Shown piece by piece: positions 27,695 through 37,210 of a stretch of 64,000 nucleotides of DNA. The notes beneath the pieces were generated by a model. It was given only the letters and a program-made list of their open reading frames with translations. It was not told the origin of the DNA and did no database searches. Source of the DNA: Roseibium sp. MMSF_3412 (lineage in GTDB: Bacteria > Pseudomonadota > Alphaproteobacteria > Rhizobiales > Stappiaceae); NCBI RefSeq assembly GCF_030733265.1, contig NZ_JASHJI010000003.1:487997-551996 (forward strand), in the 5' to 3' direction. Positions within the stretch are counted from its first letter, which is position 1, and each line of letters starts with the position of its first letter. Made by a program: the position numbers and the translations under genes.

Positions 27695-29580
27695 CAGGCC
27701 GCACCGCGCTGACTCTGCCGCTTGAGATGCGACAAAATAAGCGTCAGCGCCGCGGGTGTTATCCCATCCATGCGTGATGCCTGGCCAAGCGTCGCAGGGC
27801 GCAGATCAACAAGCTTCTGCTTGACTTCATTGGACAGGCCGACGATCGCTTCGTAGTCGAAACTATCAGGGATTTTCAAGGCTTCATCGCGCTTGAGCGC
27901 GTCAATGTCTGCCATCTGCCTGTCCAGATAAACCGCATAAAGAGCGTCCGTCGCGACCTGTTCGGCAACAGAAGGATCGATCGCTTCCAGCTCCGGCCAG
28001 ACCTTCGTGAGCATCTCATAGGTCACGTTCGGATAGGACAGCAGATCGAACGCCGAACGGCGAACACCGTCCTGATTCACAGGAAGCCCCTTTTTCTGAG
28101 CCTCAGAAGGTGTCACGGCGAGTGCCTTCAACAGATCCCGTGCAGATCCGATCTGCTCCATCTTGTCTGCAAAGGCCTTGCGACGCGTCTCTGAAACGAT
28201 GCCACGCTCAATGCCGAGCGGTGTCAGCCTCTGATCGGCATTGTCGGCACGAAGCGACAACCGGTATTCAGCCCTTGACGTGAACATGCGATAGGGCTCG
28301 GTGATCCCTCTCGTTACGAGATCATCGATCATGACGCCGATATAGCCCTGGGACCGATCCACGACGAAAGAGTCTTTCCCGCTCGAAGCGAACGCGGCAT
28401 TGAGACCGGCGATCAGGCCTTGCGCGCCGGCCTCTTCATAACCGGTCGTCCCGTTGATCTGACCTGCAAGATAAAGACCCCCGCACCGTTTCGCTTCAAG
28501 GGTCGGACGCAGTTCCCGGGGATCCACGTGATCGTACTCAATCGCATAACCGGGCTGGATGACCGCAACGTCTTCAAGGCCCGGTATCGTCTTCAGGAAG
28601 GCAAGCTGAACATCTTCCGGAAGCGAGGTCGAAATCCCGTTCGGATAGACCGTATGATCATCAAGACCTTCCGGCTCCAGGAAAACCTGGTGTCCGTCCC
28701 TTTCCCCGAAACGAACGATCTTGTCTTCGATAGACGGACAATAGCGCGGCCCGCGGCCCTTGATCTCGCCTGAATACATCGCCGAGCGGGACAGATTGTC
28801 CTGGATGATCTTGTGGGTTTCAGGTGTCGTCCGGGTGATATGGCAAGCGATCTGCGGCGTCTCGATCCGATCCGTAAGCGTTGAGAACGGGACCGGTTCG
28901 TCGTCACCGGGTTGCTCGTCCAGCTTTTCCCAATGAATGGTCCGGCCATCCAGCCGCGCCGGCGTTCCGGTCTTCAGCCGTCCGAGATCAAATCCGATTT
29001 CCTCCAGCGAGACCGAAAGCCCCATGGCTGGCGCTTCACCGGAACGGCCCGCAGGAATTTTCCTGTCACCGATATGAATCAATCCGCGCAGAAACGTGCC
29101 GCTGGTCAACACGATCGCATCGCATTCCAGCATGCGTCCGTCGGCGAGAACCAATCCGGAAACACCCCTGTTCCCGTCAACGTTCCGGAAGCGTATCCGG
29201 TCGGCTTCCCCTTCCATGATGGTCAGCCCGTCAACCGCGGATATTTCCCGCTGCATCGCTTCCCGGTACAGTTTCCGGTCCGCTTGCGCGCGGGGCCCCC
29301 GCACAGCCGGCCCCTTGCGCCGGTTGAGCATTCTGAACTGGATACCGCCCTGGTCGGCGACCCGGCCCATCAATCCGTCCAGCGCATCAATCTCACGAAC
29401 CAGGTGCCCCTTCCCCAGTCCGCCGATGGCAGGATTGCACGACATGACACCAATCGTATCGAACTTGTGCGTGACGAGCGCGGTTCGGGCGCCGGCGCGT
29501 GCCGACGCAGATGCGGCCTCGCATCCAGCGTGGCCACCACCAATAACAATAACGTCGAAGATCAGGTCCTGGTCGCTCAT
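27694..29580 (-). CDS. mnmG: tRNA uridine 5-carboxymethylaminomethyl modification enzyme MnmG
   Basis: MnmG (GidA), an FAD protein, works with MnmE to modify U34 of tRNAs. The 628-residue protein starts with [21 protein letters not shown] (dinucleotide-binding GGGHAG at 14-19), and has [35 protein letters not shown], and [14 protein letters not shown]. Start at 29580 gives the usual N-terminus; an 18-codon extension lacks support. It lies between mnmE and rsmG, with two parS-like sites in the gap to mnmE. Confidence 0.97.
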   Translation of the reverse strand: MSDQDLIFDVIVIGGGHAGCEAASASARAGARTALVTHKFDTIGVMSCNPAIGGLGKGHLVREIDALDGLMGRVADQGGIQFRMLNRRKGPAVRGPRAQADRKLYREAMQREISAVDGLTIMEGEADRIRFRNVDGNRGVSGLVLADGRMLECDAIVLTSGTFLRGLIHIGDRKIPAGRSGEAPAMGLSVSLEEIGFDLGRLKTGTPARLDGRTIHWEKLDEQPGDDEPVPFSTLTDRIETPQIACHITRTTPETHKIIQDNLSRSAMYSGEIKGRGPRYCPSIEDKIVRFGERDGHQVFLEPEGLDDHTVYPNGISTSLPEDVQLAFLKTIPGLEDVAVIQPGYAIEYDHVDPRELRPTLEAKRCGGLYLAGQINGTTGYEEAGAQGLIAGLNAAFASSGKDSFVVDRSQGYIGVMIDDLVTRGITEPYRMFTSRAEYRLSLRADNADQRLTPLGIERGIVSETRRKAFADKMEQIGSARDLLKALAVTPSEAQKKGLPVNQDGVRRSAFDLLSYPNVTYEMLTKVWPELEAIDPSVAEQVATDALYAVYLDRQMADIDALKRDEALKIPDSFDYEAIVGLSNEVKQKLVDLRPATLGQASRMDGITPAALTLILSHLKRQSQRGAA

Positions 29581-29813
29581 CGTTTCACCATGCACACAGG
29601 TCCTTCTCAAAGGCACCCGGTGACATTCCAACATTTTAAGGAGTCAATCGCCAGCATCGCGTCCGGCCTGTTTCGGCCGTTCGTGACGGCCAGTCTTAGC
29701 CGATCTTATAAAGCGGGAGGCATTGCGGGTCAAAGCCGAAATCGAAGCCATGTCACTTCGATCGGAATCCGGCTGAATCAGCCTGTCACAGACCCGGCTA
29801 ACGTGTCTTGAGA

Positions 29814-29829
29814 TGATTCACGTGAAACA
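29814..29829. promoter_or_regulatory. parS-like site (mnmE-mnmG gap, site 1)
   Basis: TGATTCACGTGAAACA, one base different from the symmetric consensus TGTTTCACGTGAAACA; the left half-site reads GATTCAC, the right half-site is perfect. Confidence 0.85.
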
Positions 29830-29862
29830 TGTTCCGGAACAGAACCAACCCTTGGATTCCCT

Positions 29863-29878
29863 TGATTCACGTGAAACA
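29863..29878. promoter_or_regulatory. parS-like site (mnmE-mnmG gap, site 2)
   Basis: TGATTCACGTGAAACA, identical to the site 49 bases before it and in the same orientation; it touches the mnmE stop codon. Confidence 0.85.
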
Positions 29879-31228
29879 TCACTTGCCGATACAAAAGTCT
29901 CGAAAAATCACGTCCAGAAGGTCCTCAACGTCAATGCGGCCAGTGATGCGCCCAAGAGCGTCGGCCGCCCTGCGCAGGTCCTCGGCCCTCAACTCGGATG
30001 GCAAATGCGTGGCAGCAACGCCTGACGCCAGACCTTTCAGGCACTCGGACAGGTAAGTCCGATGCCGTTCGCGCGTCGCCAGCGGCGCTTCTCCAATGGA
30101 AATTGTTTCTTCTGCAAAATGTGTAAGCGCGTCGAACAGGGATCGTGTTCCCGCTTCGTTTTGATCAGAACAAGAGATTTCCTTGATTGTTCCGGAAGAG
30201 TCTTGTTTCGGAGGAGTCTCAAGATCGGCCTTTGTATGAACGACCCAATGCAGAACCTGCGCCCGCAAGTCAACTGACAGGCCTGCTTCAGGATCGTCGA
30301 TCGAGACGCCACCCGGTTCCACCGCCCACAGGATGAGGTCAGCCTCCCGCGCCCGCGCCTTCGCCCGACGAATTCCCTCCCTTTCGATACGGCCTTCGGT
30401 TTCGCGGATACCTGCCGTATCGATAAGCGTGAGCGGATATCCGTTCAGATCCAGATGAACTTCAATGACATCCCGCGTGGTTCCGGCCTCTTCGGTGACA
30501 ATTGCCACATCGCGTCCCGCAATCGCATTGAGCAAGCTGGACTTGCCGGCGTTTGGCGCTCCCATAAGAACCACCTGGAGACCGGAGCGCAGCCGCTCTC
30601 CGCTTCTGGACTTCTGCAGATGCGCGGATATCTCTGCATGCAGTGTCGCCGCTTCGGACCACACTTCGTCCGCAACACTTCCCGGCACGTCTTCTTCATC
30701 CGCGAAATCGAAGTCGGCTTCGATCATCGCCCGCATGTGAATGAGGCGCTTTCGCCAATCTTCATAGAGCTTCCCCAAAGCGCCACCCATCTGCCGGACA
30801 GCCTGCTTCCGCTGGATTTCCGTCTCAGCGGCGATCAGATCGGCCAACCCCTCGACCGCCGTGAGGTCCATGCGGCCGTGGTCAAACGCACGTCTCGTGA
30901 ATTCGCCTGGCTCTGCAGGACGTGCATTTTCAAATCGCCCGAGAATTTCAAGGAGCTTTCCGACCACCGCCCTGCCGCCGTGGCAATGCAGTTCGGCGAC
31001 GTCTTCACCGGTAAAGCTTCGCGGTCCTTCGAAGAACAGAACCAACCCCTCGTCCACGAGATCTCCGCTTTCCGGGTCCTTCAACCTGGACAGGACGGCC
31101 TTGCGCCCGGACGGCACATTGCCGCAGATTTCTTTGACGATTGCCTTAGTCCGTGGGCCCGAAACACGGATAACCGCCACGCCTGAAGGCGTTGCGCCGC
31201 TGGAAAGTGCGAAGATTGTCGATGCCAT
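29879..31228 (-). CDS. mnmE: tRNA modification GTPase MnmE
   Basis: MnmE (TrmE) is the dimeric GTPase partner of MnmG. The 449-residue protein has the N-terminal folate-binding domain (IFALSSGATPSGVAVIRVSG, ELHCHGG, GEFTRRAFDHGRMDLTAVEGLADLI), a G domain with P-loop GAPNAGKS (223-230) and DTAGIRETEGRIEREGI, and the conserved C-terminal CIGK with its catalytic cysteine. The ATG at 31228 has GGAAAG upstream. Parts of the intergenic regions on both sides carry parS sites, four upstream and two downstream. Confidence 0.97.
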   Translation of the reverse strand: MASTIFALSSGATPSGVAVIRVSGPRTKAIVKEICGNVPSGRKAVLSRLKDPESGDLVDEGLVLFFEGPRSFTGEDVAELHCHGGRAVVGKLLEILGRFENARPAEPGEFTRRAFDHGRMDLTAVEGLADLIAAETEIQRKQAVRQMGGALGKLYEDWRKRLIHMRAMIEADFDFADEEDVPGSVADEVWSEAATLHAEISAHLQKSRSGERLRSGLQVVLMGAPNAGKSSLLNAIAGRDVAIVTEEAGTTRDVIEVHLDLNGYPLTLIDTAGIRETEGRIEREGIRRAKARAREADLILWAVEPGGVSIDDPEAGLSVDLRAQVLHWVVHTKADLETPPKQDSSGTIKEISCSDQNEAGTRSLFDALTHFAEETISIGEAPLATRERHRTYLSECLKGLASGVAATHLPSELRAEDLRRAADALGRITGRIDVEDLLDVIFRDFCIGK

Positions 31229-31418
31229 GAAATTCTTTCCAACCAACTGTCGTCAGGGCGTATCCAGAAGAGATAACCGATCGGGTGCGCCTCTTTAACA
31301 AACCGCCATTCAGACGGAAAGAGGTTTGCTTGCAACCGGCAAGCGACCCGCATCACGACTGAAGCGTGGGGATCGTGGCAACTGTTCCGCAGGCGAATCA
31401 GGACTATCCCGGGTAGGC

Positions 31419-31434
31419 TGATTCACGTGAAACG
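31419..31434. promoter_or_regulatory. parS-like site upstream of mnmE (site 1)
   Basis: TGATTCACGTGAAACG: GATTCAC left half, perfect GTGAAAC right half. Confidence 0.82.
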
Positions 31435-31445
31435 CTGAATGATGG

Positions 31446-31461
31446 TGTTTCACGTGAATCA
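31446..31461. promoter_or_regulatory. parS-like site upstream of mnmE (site 2, inverted)
   Basis: TGTTTCACGTGAATCA, the reverse complement of the sites in the mnmE-mnmG gap; starts 27 bases after the previous site. Confidence 0.85.
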
Positions 31462-31551
31462 ATACAGCTTTTCAAAACCCGCATTGGGGCCCGAACAAAC
31501 CTGGCAACCTCTCCCAATGTGTCGGTTCGGTCCCGAATCGAAAGGGTAATC

Positions 31552-31567
31552 GGATTCACGTGAAATA
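31552..31567. promoter_or_regulatory. parS-like site upstream of mnmE (site 3, degenerate)
   Basis: GGATTCACGTGAAATA keeps the central TTCACGTGAAA but differs from the symmetric consensus at three positions. Confidence 0.65.
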
Positions 31568-31595
31568 TTTTCCCGCCTCCCTCCATAGGTGAAGG

Positions 31596-31611
31596 TGTTT
31601 CACGTGAATCT
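31596..31611. promoter_or_regulatory. parS-like site upstream of mnmE (site 4, inverted)
   Basis: TGTTTCACGTGAATCT, inverted like site 2; its last two bases fall in the stop codon of the minus-strand acetyltransferase gene. Confidence 0.8.
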
Positions 31612-32194
31612 AGCGATCGCCGTGTGCGGAGCTTTCCATCCAGTCCTTTTTGGCCAGCCGGTACAAAACATGGGGAGCAACAGGGTGGTCCTTCGGCAAG
31701 GAGGGATGCAGGAAATCGCCGTCGGGATCGCGGCGCATGCCAAGCCGCCGCATGACCTTTTGAGAGGGTTCATTCGCAGGGATCGTGAACGCGACAATTT
31801 CTTCAAGCCCGATGGTTTCAAAACCGAATCGAAGCCATGCACGTGCGGCCTCGCTGGCATACCCCTTCCCCCAGGACGATCGCTTCAAACGCCATCCGAT
31901 TTCGACACATGGTTCGAAGGGGAGCGGTGCCGCATAGGTCGGTGTATTCAATCCGACGAAGCCGAGGAACTCACCCGTCGCCTTGGTCTCCACAGGTGCC
32001 ATGGAGAACCCGTCGGTTTCCTGTTTTTCGATACACCTGGAAATGAGCAGTTCGGACTTGTCCCGCGTCATGACATCCGGGAAATAGCGCATCACCTCCG
32101 GATCCGCGCACATCTCCGCAAACGGGTCCAGGTCGCCATCCTGCCAAGTGCGCAGGTAGAGACGCTTTGTTTCCATAAGGTGGTTGCCGGCCAT
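31610..32194 (-). CDS. GNAT-family N-acetyltransferase (RimJ/RimL-like)
   Basis: A 194-residue protein of the RimJ/RimL-type acetyltransferase group (Acetyltransf_3): METKRLYLRTWQDGDLDPF start, EIGWRLKRSSWGKGYASEAAR with the acetyl-CoA pyrophosphate loop (W-G-K-G-Y-A-S-E-A), and IPANEPSQKVMRRLGMRRD. The substrate is unknown. ATG at 32176 (METKRLYL) is an alternative start. It stands between the rho terminator and the parS cluster and ends inside the last parS site. Confidence 0.87.
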   Translation of the reverse strand: MAGNHLMETKRLYLRTWQDGDLDPFAEMCADPEVMRYFPDVMTRDKSELLISRCIEKQETDGFSMAPVETKATGEFLGFVGLNTPTYAAPLPFEPCVEIGWRLKRSSWGKGYASEAARAWLRFGFETIGLEEIVAFTIPANEPSQKVMRRLGMRRDPDGDFLHPSLPKDHPVAPHVLYRLAKKDWMESSAHGDR

Positions 32195-32244
32195 CAGTTC
32201 GGTTCCGATTCAAAAGAGGTCCGCGAGACAGGTTTGAAAGTGTT

Positions 32245-32284
32245 AACAAAAAGTAAAGGCGCAAACCTTGAGGTTCGCGCCTTC
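32245..32284 (-). terminator. Rho-independent terminator after rho
   Basis: Near-perfect stem AAGGCGCaAACC / GGTTcGCGCCTT (32256-32283) with a TTGA loop; on the minus strand it is followed by TTTACTTTTTG. It lies 26 bases past the rho stop codon. Confidence 0.82.
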
Positions 32285-32308
32285 TGGACAAACACCGATC
32301 CACCTGGA

Positions 32309-33574
32309 TCAGGTATTCATGCTGTCGAAGAATTCGTCGTTCGACTTCGTCTGCTTCAGCTTGTCGAGCAGGAACTCGATCGCATCCACGGTTCCCATCG
32401 GGTTGAGAATGCGGCGCAGAACGAAGGTCTTCTTGAGACGTTCATGCGGCACGAGCAGTTCTTCCTTGCGTGTACCGGAGCGCTGAATATCGATGGACGG
32501 GTAAACCCGCTTGTCGGAAATCTTGCGATCAAGGATGATCTCGGAGTTGCCGGTTCCCTTGAATTCTTCGAAGATGACTTCGTCCATGCGGCTACCGGTA
32601 TCGATAAGCGCCGTGGCGATGATTGTGAGCGATCCGCCCTCTTCGATGTTACGCGCCGCACCAAAGAACCGCTTCGGCCGCTGCAGGGCATTCGCATCGA
32701 CACCGCCGGTCAGCACCTTACCCGAGGATGGAACCACGGTGTTGTAGGCCCGGCCGAGACGCGTGATCGAGTCGAGCAGGATCACCACGTCACGGCCATG
32801 TTCTGTCAGGCGCTTTGCCTTCTCGATGACCATTTCCGCTACCTGCACGTGACGCGATGCCGGCTCGTCGAATGTGGACGAGACCACTTCGCCGTTCACT
32901 GTCCGCTGCATGTCCGTAACTTCTTCCGGCCGTTCATCGATAAGGAGAACGATCAGATAGCATTCCGGGTGGTTGGTCGTGATCGACTTGGCGATGTTCT
33001 GGAGAAAAACGGTTTTACCGGTCCTTGGCGGAGCGGTGATCAGCGCACGCTGGCCTTTGCCGAGGGGCGCAACCAGATCGATAACCCGCGAAGACAGATC
33101 CTTGATCGTCGGGTCTTCGATTTCCATCCGGAAACGTTCGTCCGGGTAAAGCGGTGTCAGGTTGTCGAAATGAACCTTGTGCCGGGCCTTTTCCGGATCT
33201 TCGAAATTGATCGTGTTGACCTTGAGAAGAGCGAAATAACGTTCGCCTTCCTTCGGGCTTCGGATCTGACCCTCGACGGTGTCGCCTGTACGCAGCGAGA
33301 AGCGTCTTATCTGAGAGGGTGAAACATAAATGTCATCCGGGCCCGGCAGGTAGTTCGCATCGGGAGATCGCAAAAAGCCGAAGCCGTCCTGAAGGACTTC
33401 AACGACACCTTCGCCGATGATCTCGACATCCTGGGCAGCCAGATTTTTCAAAATGGCGAACATCAGCTCCTGCTTGCGCATGGTGCTGGCGTTTTCGACT
33501 TCAAGCTCTTCGGCAAATTGCAGCAGCTCGGTCGGTGTTTTTTCTTTTAGATCTTTGAGTTTCATTTCCCGCAT
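32309..33574 (-). CDS. rho: Transcription termination factor Rho
   Basis: Hexameric RNA-dependent ATPase that ends transcription of untranslated RNA. The 421-residue protein has the Rho N domain ([27 protein letters not shown]), the cold-shock-like RNA-binding domain ([22 protein letters not shown]), Walker A APPRTGKT (181-188), [16 protein letters not shown] (Walker B) and the Q- and R-loop regions. The ATG at 33565 is an alternative start. Upstream 283 bases to hemJ form its leader; no other gene is visible there. Confidence 0.98.
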   Translation of the reverse strand: MREMKLKDLKEKTPTELLQFAEELEVENASTMRKQELMFAILKNLAAQDVEIIGEGVVEVLQDGFGFLRSPDANYLPGPDDIYVSPSQIRRFSLRTGDTVEGQIRSPKEGERYFALLKVNTINFEDPEKARHKVHFDNLTPLYPDERFRMEIEDPTIKDLSSRVIDLVAPLGKGQRALITAPPRTGKTVFLQNIAKSITTNHPECYLIVLLIDERPEEVTDMQRTVNGEVVSSTFDEPASRHVQVAEMVIEKAKRLTEHGRDVVILLDSITRLGRAYNTVVPSSGKVLTGGVDANALQRPKRFFGAARNIEEGGSLTIIATALIDTGSRMDEVIFEEFKGTGNSEIILDRKISDKRVYPSIDIQRSGTRKEELLVPHERLKKTFVLRRILNPMGTVDAIEFLLDKLKQTKSNDEFFDSMNT

Positions 33575-33857
33575 CGAGTTGGGGTCTGTGTTGTTATAGG
33601 GATGTTATTTGGAAGGTCGTTCTGTGCCGGAGATGATGGGTCGGCCAGAAGATATCTGAAAGACGTTTGGATGTGTCCAGATTGTTCGGCGAAGCGTTAC
33701 CGTTTGAAACTGCAAGCGCCGATTTGAAGTGGCGCGAAGATAAAGCGTTTTCTACTGAATCGCAAGCCCGGAAATCTGCCGATTTTTCAGGCTCGGCAAA
33801 TAGCCCCTCACCCAAAAATTAGGCAGCTTCAATCGGCCAGTTGCCCTGGTCATCGTC

Positions 33858-34286
33858 TTAAAAGGGTTTGACGATGACCAGTATCACGATGGCAATCATC
33901 AGAACCGTCGGGACCTCGTTCAGGATCCGGTAGAACCGCGCCGTCCTCGTGTTCTTGTCAGCTGCAAATGCCTTGACGCAGCGGCTGAGATATCCGTGAA
34001 CACCCGACATGATCAGAACGAGCGTAAACTTTGCATGGAACCAGCCATCCTGCCATGCGGAGAGTTCATAAGCGGCCCAGAGCCCGAAGATCCAGGCAGC
34101 GATCATCGACGGATTGATAATCGCCTTGAGGAGCCGCCGTTCCATGACCTTGAACGTTTCGGATTGTTCAGAACCGACTTCCGTTTCCGCGTGATAGACA
34201 AAGAGCCGCGGCAGATAGAGCATGCCCGCCATCCAGGCGATTATCGAGATAACGTGGAGCGACTTGACCCATAAGAACAGATCCAT
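33858..34286 (-). CDS. hemJ: Protoporphyrinogen oxidase HemJ
   Basis: HemJ oxidises protoporphyrinogen IX in most alphaproteobacteria, in place of HemG/HemY. The 142-residue protein has four hydrophobic helices and the conserved heme-binding residues: WVKSLHVISIIAWMAGMLYL (His11), LPRLFVYHAE, RRLLKAIINPSMI and the later WFHAKFTLVLIMSGVHGYL. It starts 3 bases before hemE ends in the transcript order hemE-hemJ, so the two heme genes are co-transcribed. Confidence 0.95.
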   Translation of the reverse strand: MDLFLWVKSLHVISIIAWMAGMLYLPRLFVYHAETEVGSEQSETFKVMERRLLKAIINPSMIAAWIFGLWAAYELSAWQDGWFHAKFTLVLIMSGVHGYLSRCVKAFAADKNTRTARFYRILNEVPTVLMIAIVILVIVKPF

Positions 34287-34289
34287 GCC

Positions 34290-35318
34290 TCAACCCTTCC
34301 GAACCTGTTCTACCATCTTCGCAACATTTTCCGGATCCGCATCCGGGGTCACGCCGTGGCCGAGATTGAAAATCAGCGGACCCTTGTCGAAGGTTTGCAG
34401 AATATGCGCAACACCTTCCTCCAGGGCAGGACCGCCGGCGACGAGACGCATCGGATCGAGATTTCCCTGGATCGGCAGCTTGCGCTGAATTTCCAGCGCC
34501 AGCCGGTCCGGAGCTGTCCAGTCGAACCCGACGGCGTCAACGCCCGTCCCTTCGACAAAGGCCATCACCCGCGCCGATGACGCTTTCGGAAACCCGATGA
34601 TCTTCGCCTGCGGCCGCTGAGCGCGAACCCCTTCGACAATCCGCTTCGTCGGTTCGATTGACCAGCGTTTGAAACCCGCATCATCCAGAACCCCCGCCCA
34701 GGTGTCGAAAATCTGGACGGCATCCGCGCCCGCATCCAGTTGCCGGACCAGATAACGGATCGAGGCCGTGACCAGTTGATCGACGAAGCGCTGCATCAGC
34801 TCCGGGTCGCGGTAGGCGCCGACACGCGCAGCCACCTGATCCTGTGTCGTGTGACCGGCCACCGAATAGCAGGCAACCGTCCAGGGAGCCCCACAGAAGC
34901 CCAATAGGGTTGTTTCCGGGGGAAGCTCGGCCCGAAGGCGGCCGACCGTCTCTATGACCGGTTTGAGATGATCCTCGGCCCGTTCCTGTTCGAGACGATC
35001 TATGAGATCGGACGAAAGCGGTTCCAGGACGGGACCACGTCCTTCTTCAAAACGAACCGGATACCCGATCGCGTCGGGGACGACGAAGATATCGGAAAAC
35101 AGAATGCTTGCATCAAAACCATATCGCCGGATCGGCTGGAGAGTGACCTCTGTTGCAAGATCCGGGGAATAGCAGAAATCCAGAAAGTTACGTGCCTTGG
35201 ACCTGACCTCCCGGTACTCGGGAAGATAGCGTCCTGCCTGGCGCATCATCCATATGGGCGGCGGCCAGATCTTTTCTCCTGAGAGAACCCGCATCACGGC
35301 TCTGTCTTGAGACTTCAT
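34290..35318 (-). CDS. hemE: Uroporphyrinogen decarboxylase
   Basis: Removes four carboxyl groups from uroporphyrinogen III to give coproporphyrinogen III. The 342-residue protein has the signature PPIWMMRQAGRYLPEYRE (Arg26 and Arg30 contact substrate), ILFSDIFVVPDAIG with the catalytic aspartate, GFCGAPWTVACYSV and GNLDPMRLV, and ends FNLGHGVTPDADPENVAKMVE. The ATG at 35318 follows GGAG by 5 bases. In alphaproteobacteria hemE commonly marks one side of oriC, as it appears to do here. Confidence 0.97.
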   Translation of the reverse strand: MKSQDRAVMRVLSGEKIWPPPIWMMRQAGRYLPEYREVRSKARNFLDFCYSPDLATEVTLQPIRRYGFDASILFSDIFVVPDAIGYPVRFEEGRGPVLEPLSSDLIDRLEQERAEDHLKPVIETVGRLRAELPPETTLLGFCGAPWTVACYSVAGHTTQDQVAARVGAYRDPELMQRFVDQLVTASIRYLVRQLDAGADAVQIFDTWAGVLDDAGFKRWSIEPTKRIVEGVRAQRPQAKIIGFPKASSARVMAFVEGTGVDAVGFDWTAPDRLALEIQRKLPIQGNLDPMRLVAGGPALEEGVAHILQTFDKGPLIFNLGHGVTPDADPENVAKMVEQVRKG

Positions 35319-35531
35319 AAGGCTCCACCTTTCCCACATTTCAAATCAAACAAGATTCTATATTTGAATCTGTTTTTTCTTATTGTGAGTGGATTACCGG
35401 GATCAATTTCTATCCACAATGCGTCTGCACAAATTTCCGTGCGGGAAAATTTTCGGAAGAACGGAAGTCAAATTGCTCCCCAAGAGTCGATAACCGGATT
35501 CATAATTTATTTACAGGTACTTGGCGGCATG

Positions 35532-35547
35532 TTTACCTTTCGTTAAC
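35532..35547 (+). promoter_or_regulatory. CtrA-like box 1 in oriC
   Basis: TTTA-CCTTTCG-TTAAC: matches TTAA-N7-TTAAC except for one base of the first half-site. CtrA blocks initiation at the Caulobacter origin; action here is inference. Confidence 0.55.
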
Positions 35548-35640
35548 AAATTGGGCGCAAGTGGATAGTCTGTCGAAATGTCACAGATGAATTGTGAATC
35601 CACACCCATGCACAATCGTTTCGGATACAGTTTGCGCGCG

Positions 35641-35656
35641 TTAGAGCTTTGTTAAC
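35641..35656 (+). promoter_or_regulatory. CtrA-like box 2 in oriC
   Basis: TTAG-AGCTTTG-TTAAC: matches TTAA-N7-TTAAC except for one base of the first half-site, same orientation and exact spacing as box 1, 109 bases away. Confidence 0.55.
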
Positions 35657-35744
35657 AAATATTGATGAGCGGGCATAAACTTCGTACATCCCGCTCAAAG
35701 ACCAAGACGACTCCCAATTCGTCAACAGCCCTGGGGATGATACC

Positions 35745-36593
35745 GTGAACAAGTCGCGACACTACTTTCATCTGCATCTCGTGTCCGACTCAACCGGCGA
35801 AACCCTGATGACCGTGGCGCGCGCAGCGACCGTGCAATATGAGAACGTACAGGAAATTGAGCATGTCTATCCGCTGGTTCGATCTTCCAAACAGCTGGAC
35901 AGGGTTATTTCGGAAATCGAGAACGCACCCGGCATCGTGCTCTACACGCTCGTCGATGACGAAATCGCAAAACGTCTCGAACAGAAATGCAGGGATCTCG
36001 GTTTGCCTTTCGTCAACATTCTCGACCCCGTCTTTGCGGTCTTCCAGTCTTACCTGAATGTCACACAGACGCACCGCGTCGGCGGACAGCACGAACTCGA
36101 CGCGGAGTATTTCCGCCGCATGGAAGCCCTCAACTACACGATGATGCATGACGATGGTCAGGTCTGGGACGACCTTGAATCCGCCGACATTGTTCTCATC
36201 GGGATTTCCAGGACGTCGAAGACACCAACCTGCATCTATCTCGCCAACCGGGGAATCAAGGCAGCCAATGTGCCACTGGTTCCAGGCATCCCGTTGCCGG
36301 ACCATGTCAAATCGTTGAAAGGGCCGATGATCGTTGGTCTGATCGCATCGGTTGAACGCATCCAGCAGATACGCAGAAACCGGGTACTTTCATTGAATTC
36401 AGATGGTTACAACGACACTTATGTTGACCGCAAGGAGATCTCGCAGGAGATCAACATGACACGCCGCCTGTGTTCGGAAAATGCCTGGCCGCTGATCGAC
36501 GTCACCCGGCGGTCGGTCGAGGAGACGGCGGCTGAAATCATGACACTGTTCAAGAACTTCAAGTCGGAAACGGACCACACTAGCTCCATCTGA
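35745..36593 (+). CDS. Pyruvate, phosphate dikinase regulatory protein (PpsR/PDRP, DUF299)
   Basis: Bifunctional ADP-dependent kinase and phosphorylase that switches pyruvate phosphate dikinase or PEP synthase off and on. The 282-residue protein has FHLHLVSDSTGETL at the N-terminus and the P-loop-like GISRTSKT (153-160), followed by PTCIYLANRGIKAANVPLVPG, a family signature. It begins at GTG with GGGGAT upstream. It is the first gene right of oriC; maf follows after 23 bases. PPDK itself is not in the window. Confidence 0.95.
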   Translation: MNKSRHYFHLHLVSDSTGETLMTVARAATVQYENVQEIEHVYPLVRSSKQLDRVISEIENAPGIVLYTLVDDEIAKRLEQKCRDLGLPFVNILDPVFAVFQSYLNVTQTHRVGGQHELDAEYFRRMEALNYTMMHDDGQVWDDLESADIVLIGISRTSKTPTCIYLANRGIKAANVPLVPGIPLPDHVKSLKGPMIVGLIASVERIQQIRRNRVLSLNSDGYNDTYVDRKEISQEINMTRRLCSENAWPLIDVTRRSVEETAAEIMTLFKNFKSETDHTSSI

Positions 36594-36616
36594 TGCCCTG
36601 ACATGAAAGAAACAAT

Positions 36617-37210
36617 ATGGCACTTGTACTCGCCAGCGGCAGCAAGATCCGCGCTGAATTGATGAAAAATGCGGGTCTGCAATTTGAAACAGACCCGTCG
36701 GATGTCGACGAGAGGGCCGTTGAAGAACCGCTTCTCAGGGCGCATTTTCCTCCGGAGGATCTCGCAAGCGTTCTGGCCGAAGCAAAGGCCAACGACGTCA
36801 GCGGCCGCAGGCCTTCGGATCTCGTGGTTGGTGCGGACCAGATCCTTGCTTTCGAAGGCGAGCGGCGAACCAAGCCCGAAGACATGGAAGCCGCGCGCCG
36901 GCAGCTTCTGGCATTTTCCGGCAAGGTGCATGAACTCCATTCGTCCGTTGTCATTTCACGCGGAGGCGAGGCGATCTGGCGAAACGTCTCGACAGCCCGG
37001 CTGAAAATGCGTGATCTCTCCCCCGCCTATGTCGGCCACTATCTTGCGAATGCCGGCGACAGCGTTCTTTCAAGCGTCGGCGCCTACCAGCTGGAAGGCC
37101 TGGGCGTTCAGCTTTTTGAAAAGATCGACGGGGATTACTTCACGATCCTGGGTTTACCGATGCTGCCGCTTTTGGCGGAACTGCGCACGCTTGGAGTTAT
37201 CGAGACATGA
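36617..37210 (+). CDS. maf: Maf-family nucleotide pyrophosphatase
   Basis: Hydrolyses non-canonical or modified nucleoside triphosphates (house-cleaning), a family activity. The 197-residue protein shows [19 protein letters not shown], the VVGADQIL motif with the catalytic aspartate, [15 protein letters not shown], and [27 protein letters not shown]. The final codons overlap aroE by 4 bases, and aroE overlaps coaE by 4, showing a tight maf-aroE-coaE operon. Confidence 0.95.
   Translation: MALVLASGSKIRAELMKNAGLQFETDPSDVDERAVEEPLLRAHFPPEDLASVLAEAKANDVSGRRPSDLVVGADQILAFEGERRTKPEDMEAARRQLLAFSGKVHELHSSVVISRGGEAIWRNVSTARLKMRDLSPAYVGHYLANAGDSVLSSVGAYQLEGLGVQLFEKIDGDYFTILGLPMLPLLAELRTLGVIET

Larger units (their letters stand above)
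31229..31609. other. mnmE upstream region carrying the main parS cluster
   Basis: 381 bases without a gene. It holds four parS-like sites in about 190 bases and must also contain the mnmE promoter (minus strand). No terminator, RNA gene or supported reading frame is visible. With rsmG and the mnmE-mnmG gap it makes up the centromere-like region. Confidence 0.7.
35319..35744. other. Putative chromosomal replication origin oriC
   Basis: A 426-base gap between divergent hemE and ppsR, in the position of oriC in related genomes. It is AT-rich in its left part (35341-35390, with TTCTATATTTGAATCTG), carries a DnaA-box-like CTATCCACA (35410-35418, 8 of 9 to TTATCCACA), several weaker CCACA/TGCACA elements (35423-35431, 35596-35614), two CtrA-like boxes, and six GANTC sites (35354, 35366, 35484, 35497, 35596, 35709), far more than chance would give. 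Short reading frames across it have no support. The parS cluster lies about 4 kb away. Function is inferred from position and motifs. Confidence 0.75.

Noticed and set aside
32195..32308. Possible tRNA or small RNA between rho and the acetyltransferase gene
   Set aside because: The region is explained by the rho terminator.
31589..33322. 577-aa plus-strand frame opposite rho and the acetyltransferase gene
   Set aside because: Shadow of the real minus-strand genes caused by GC-rich codon use; no family motif.
35307..35752. Two reading frames (plus 79 aa, minus 69 aa) across the oriC gap
   Set aside because: No ribosome sites, odd composition, and the region has origin-type motifs.
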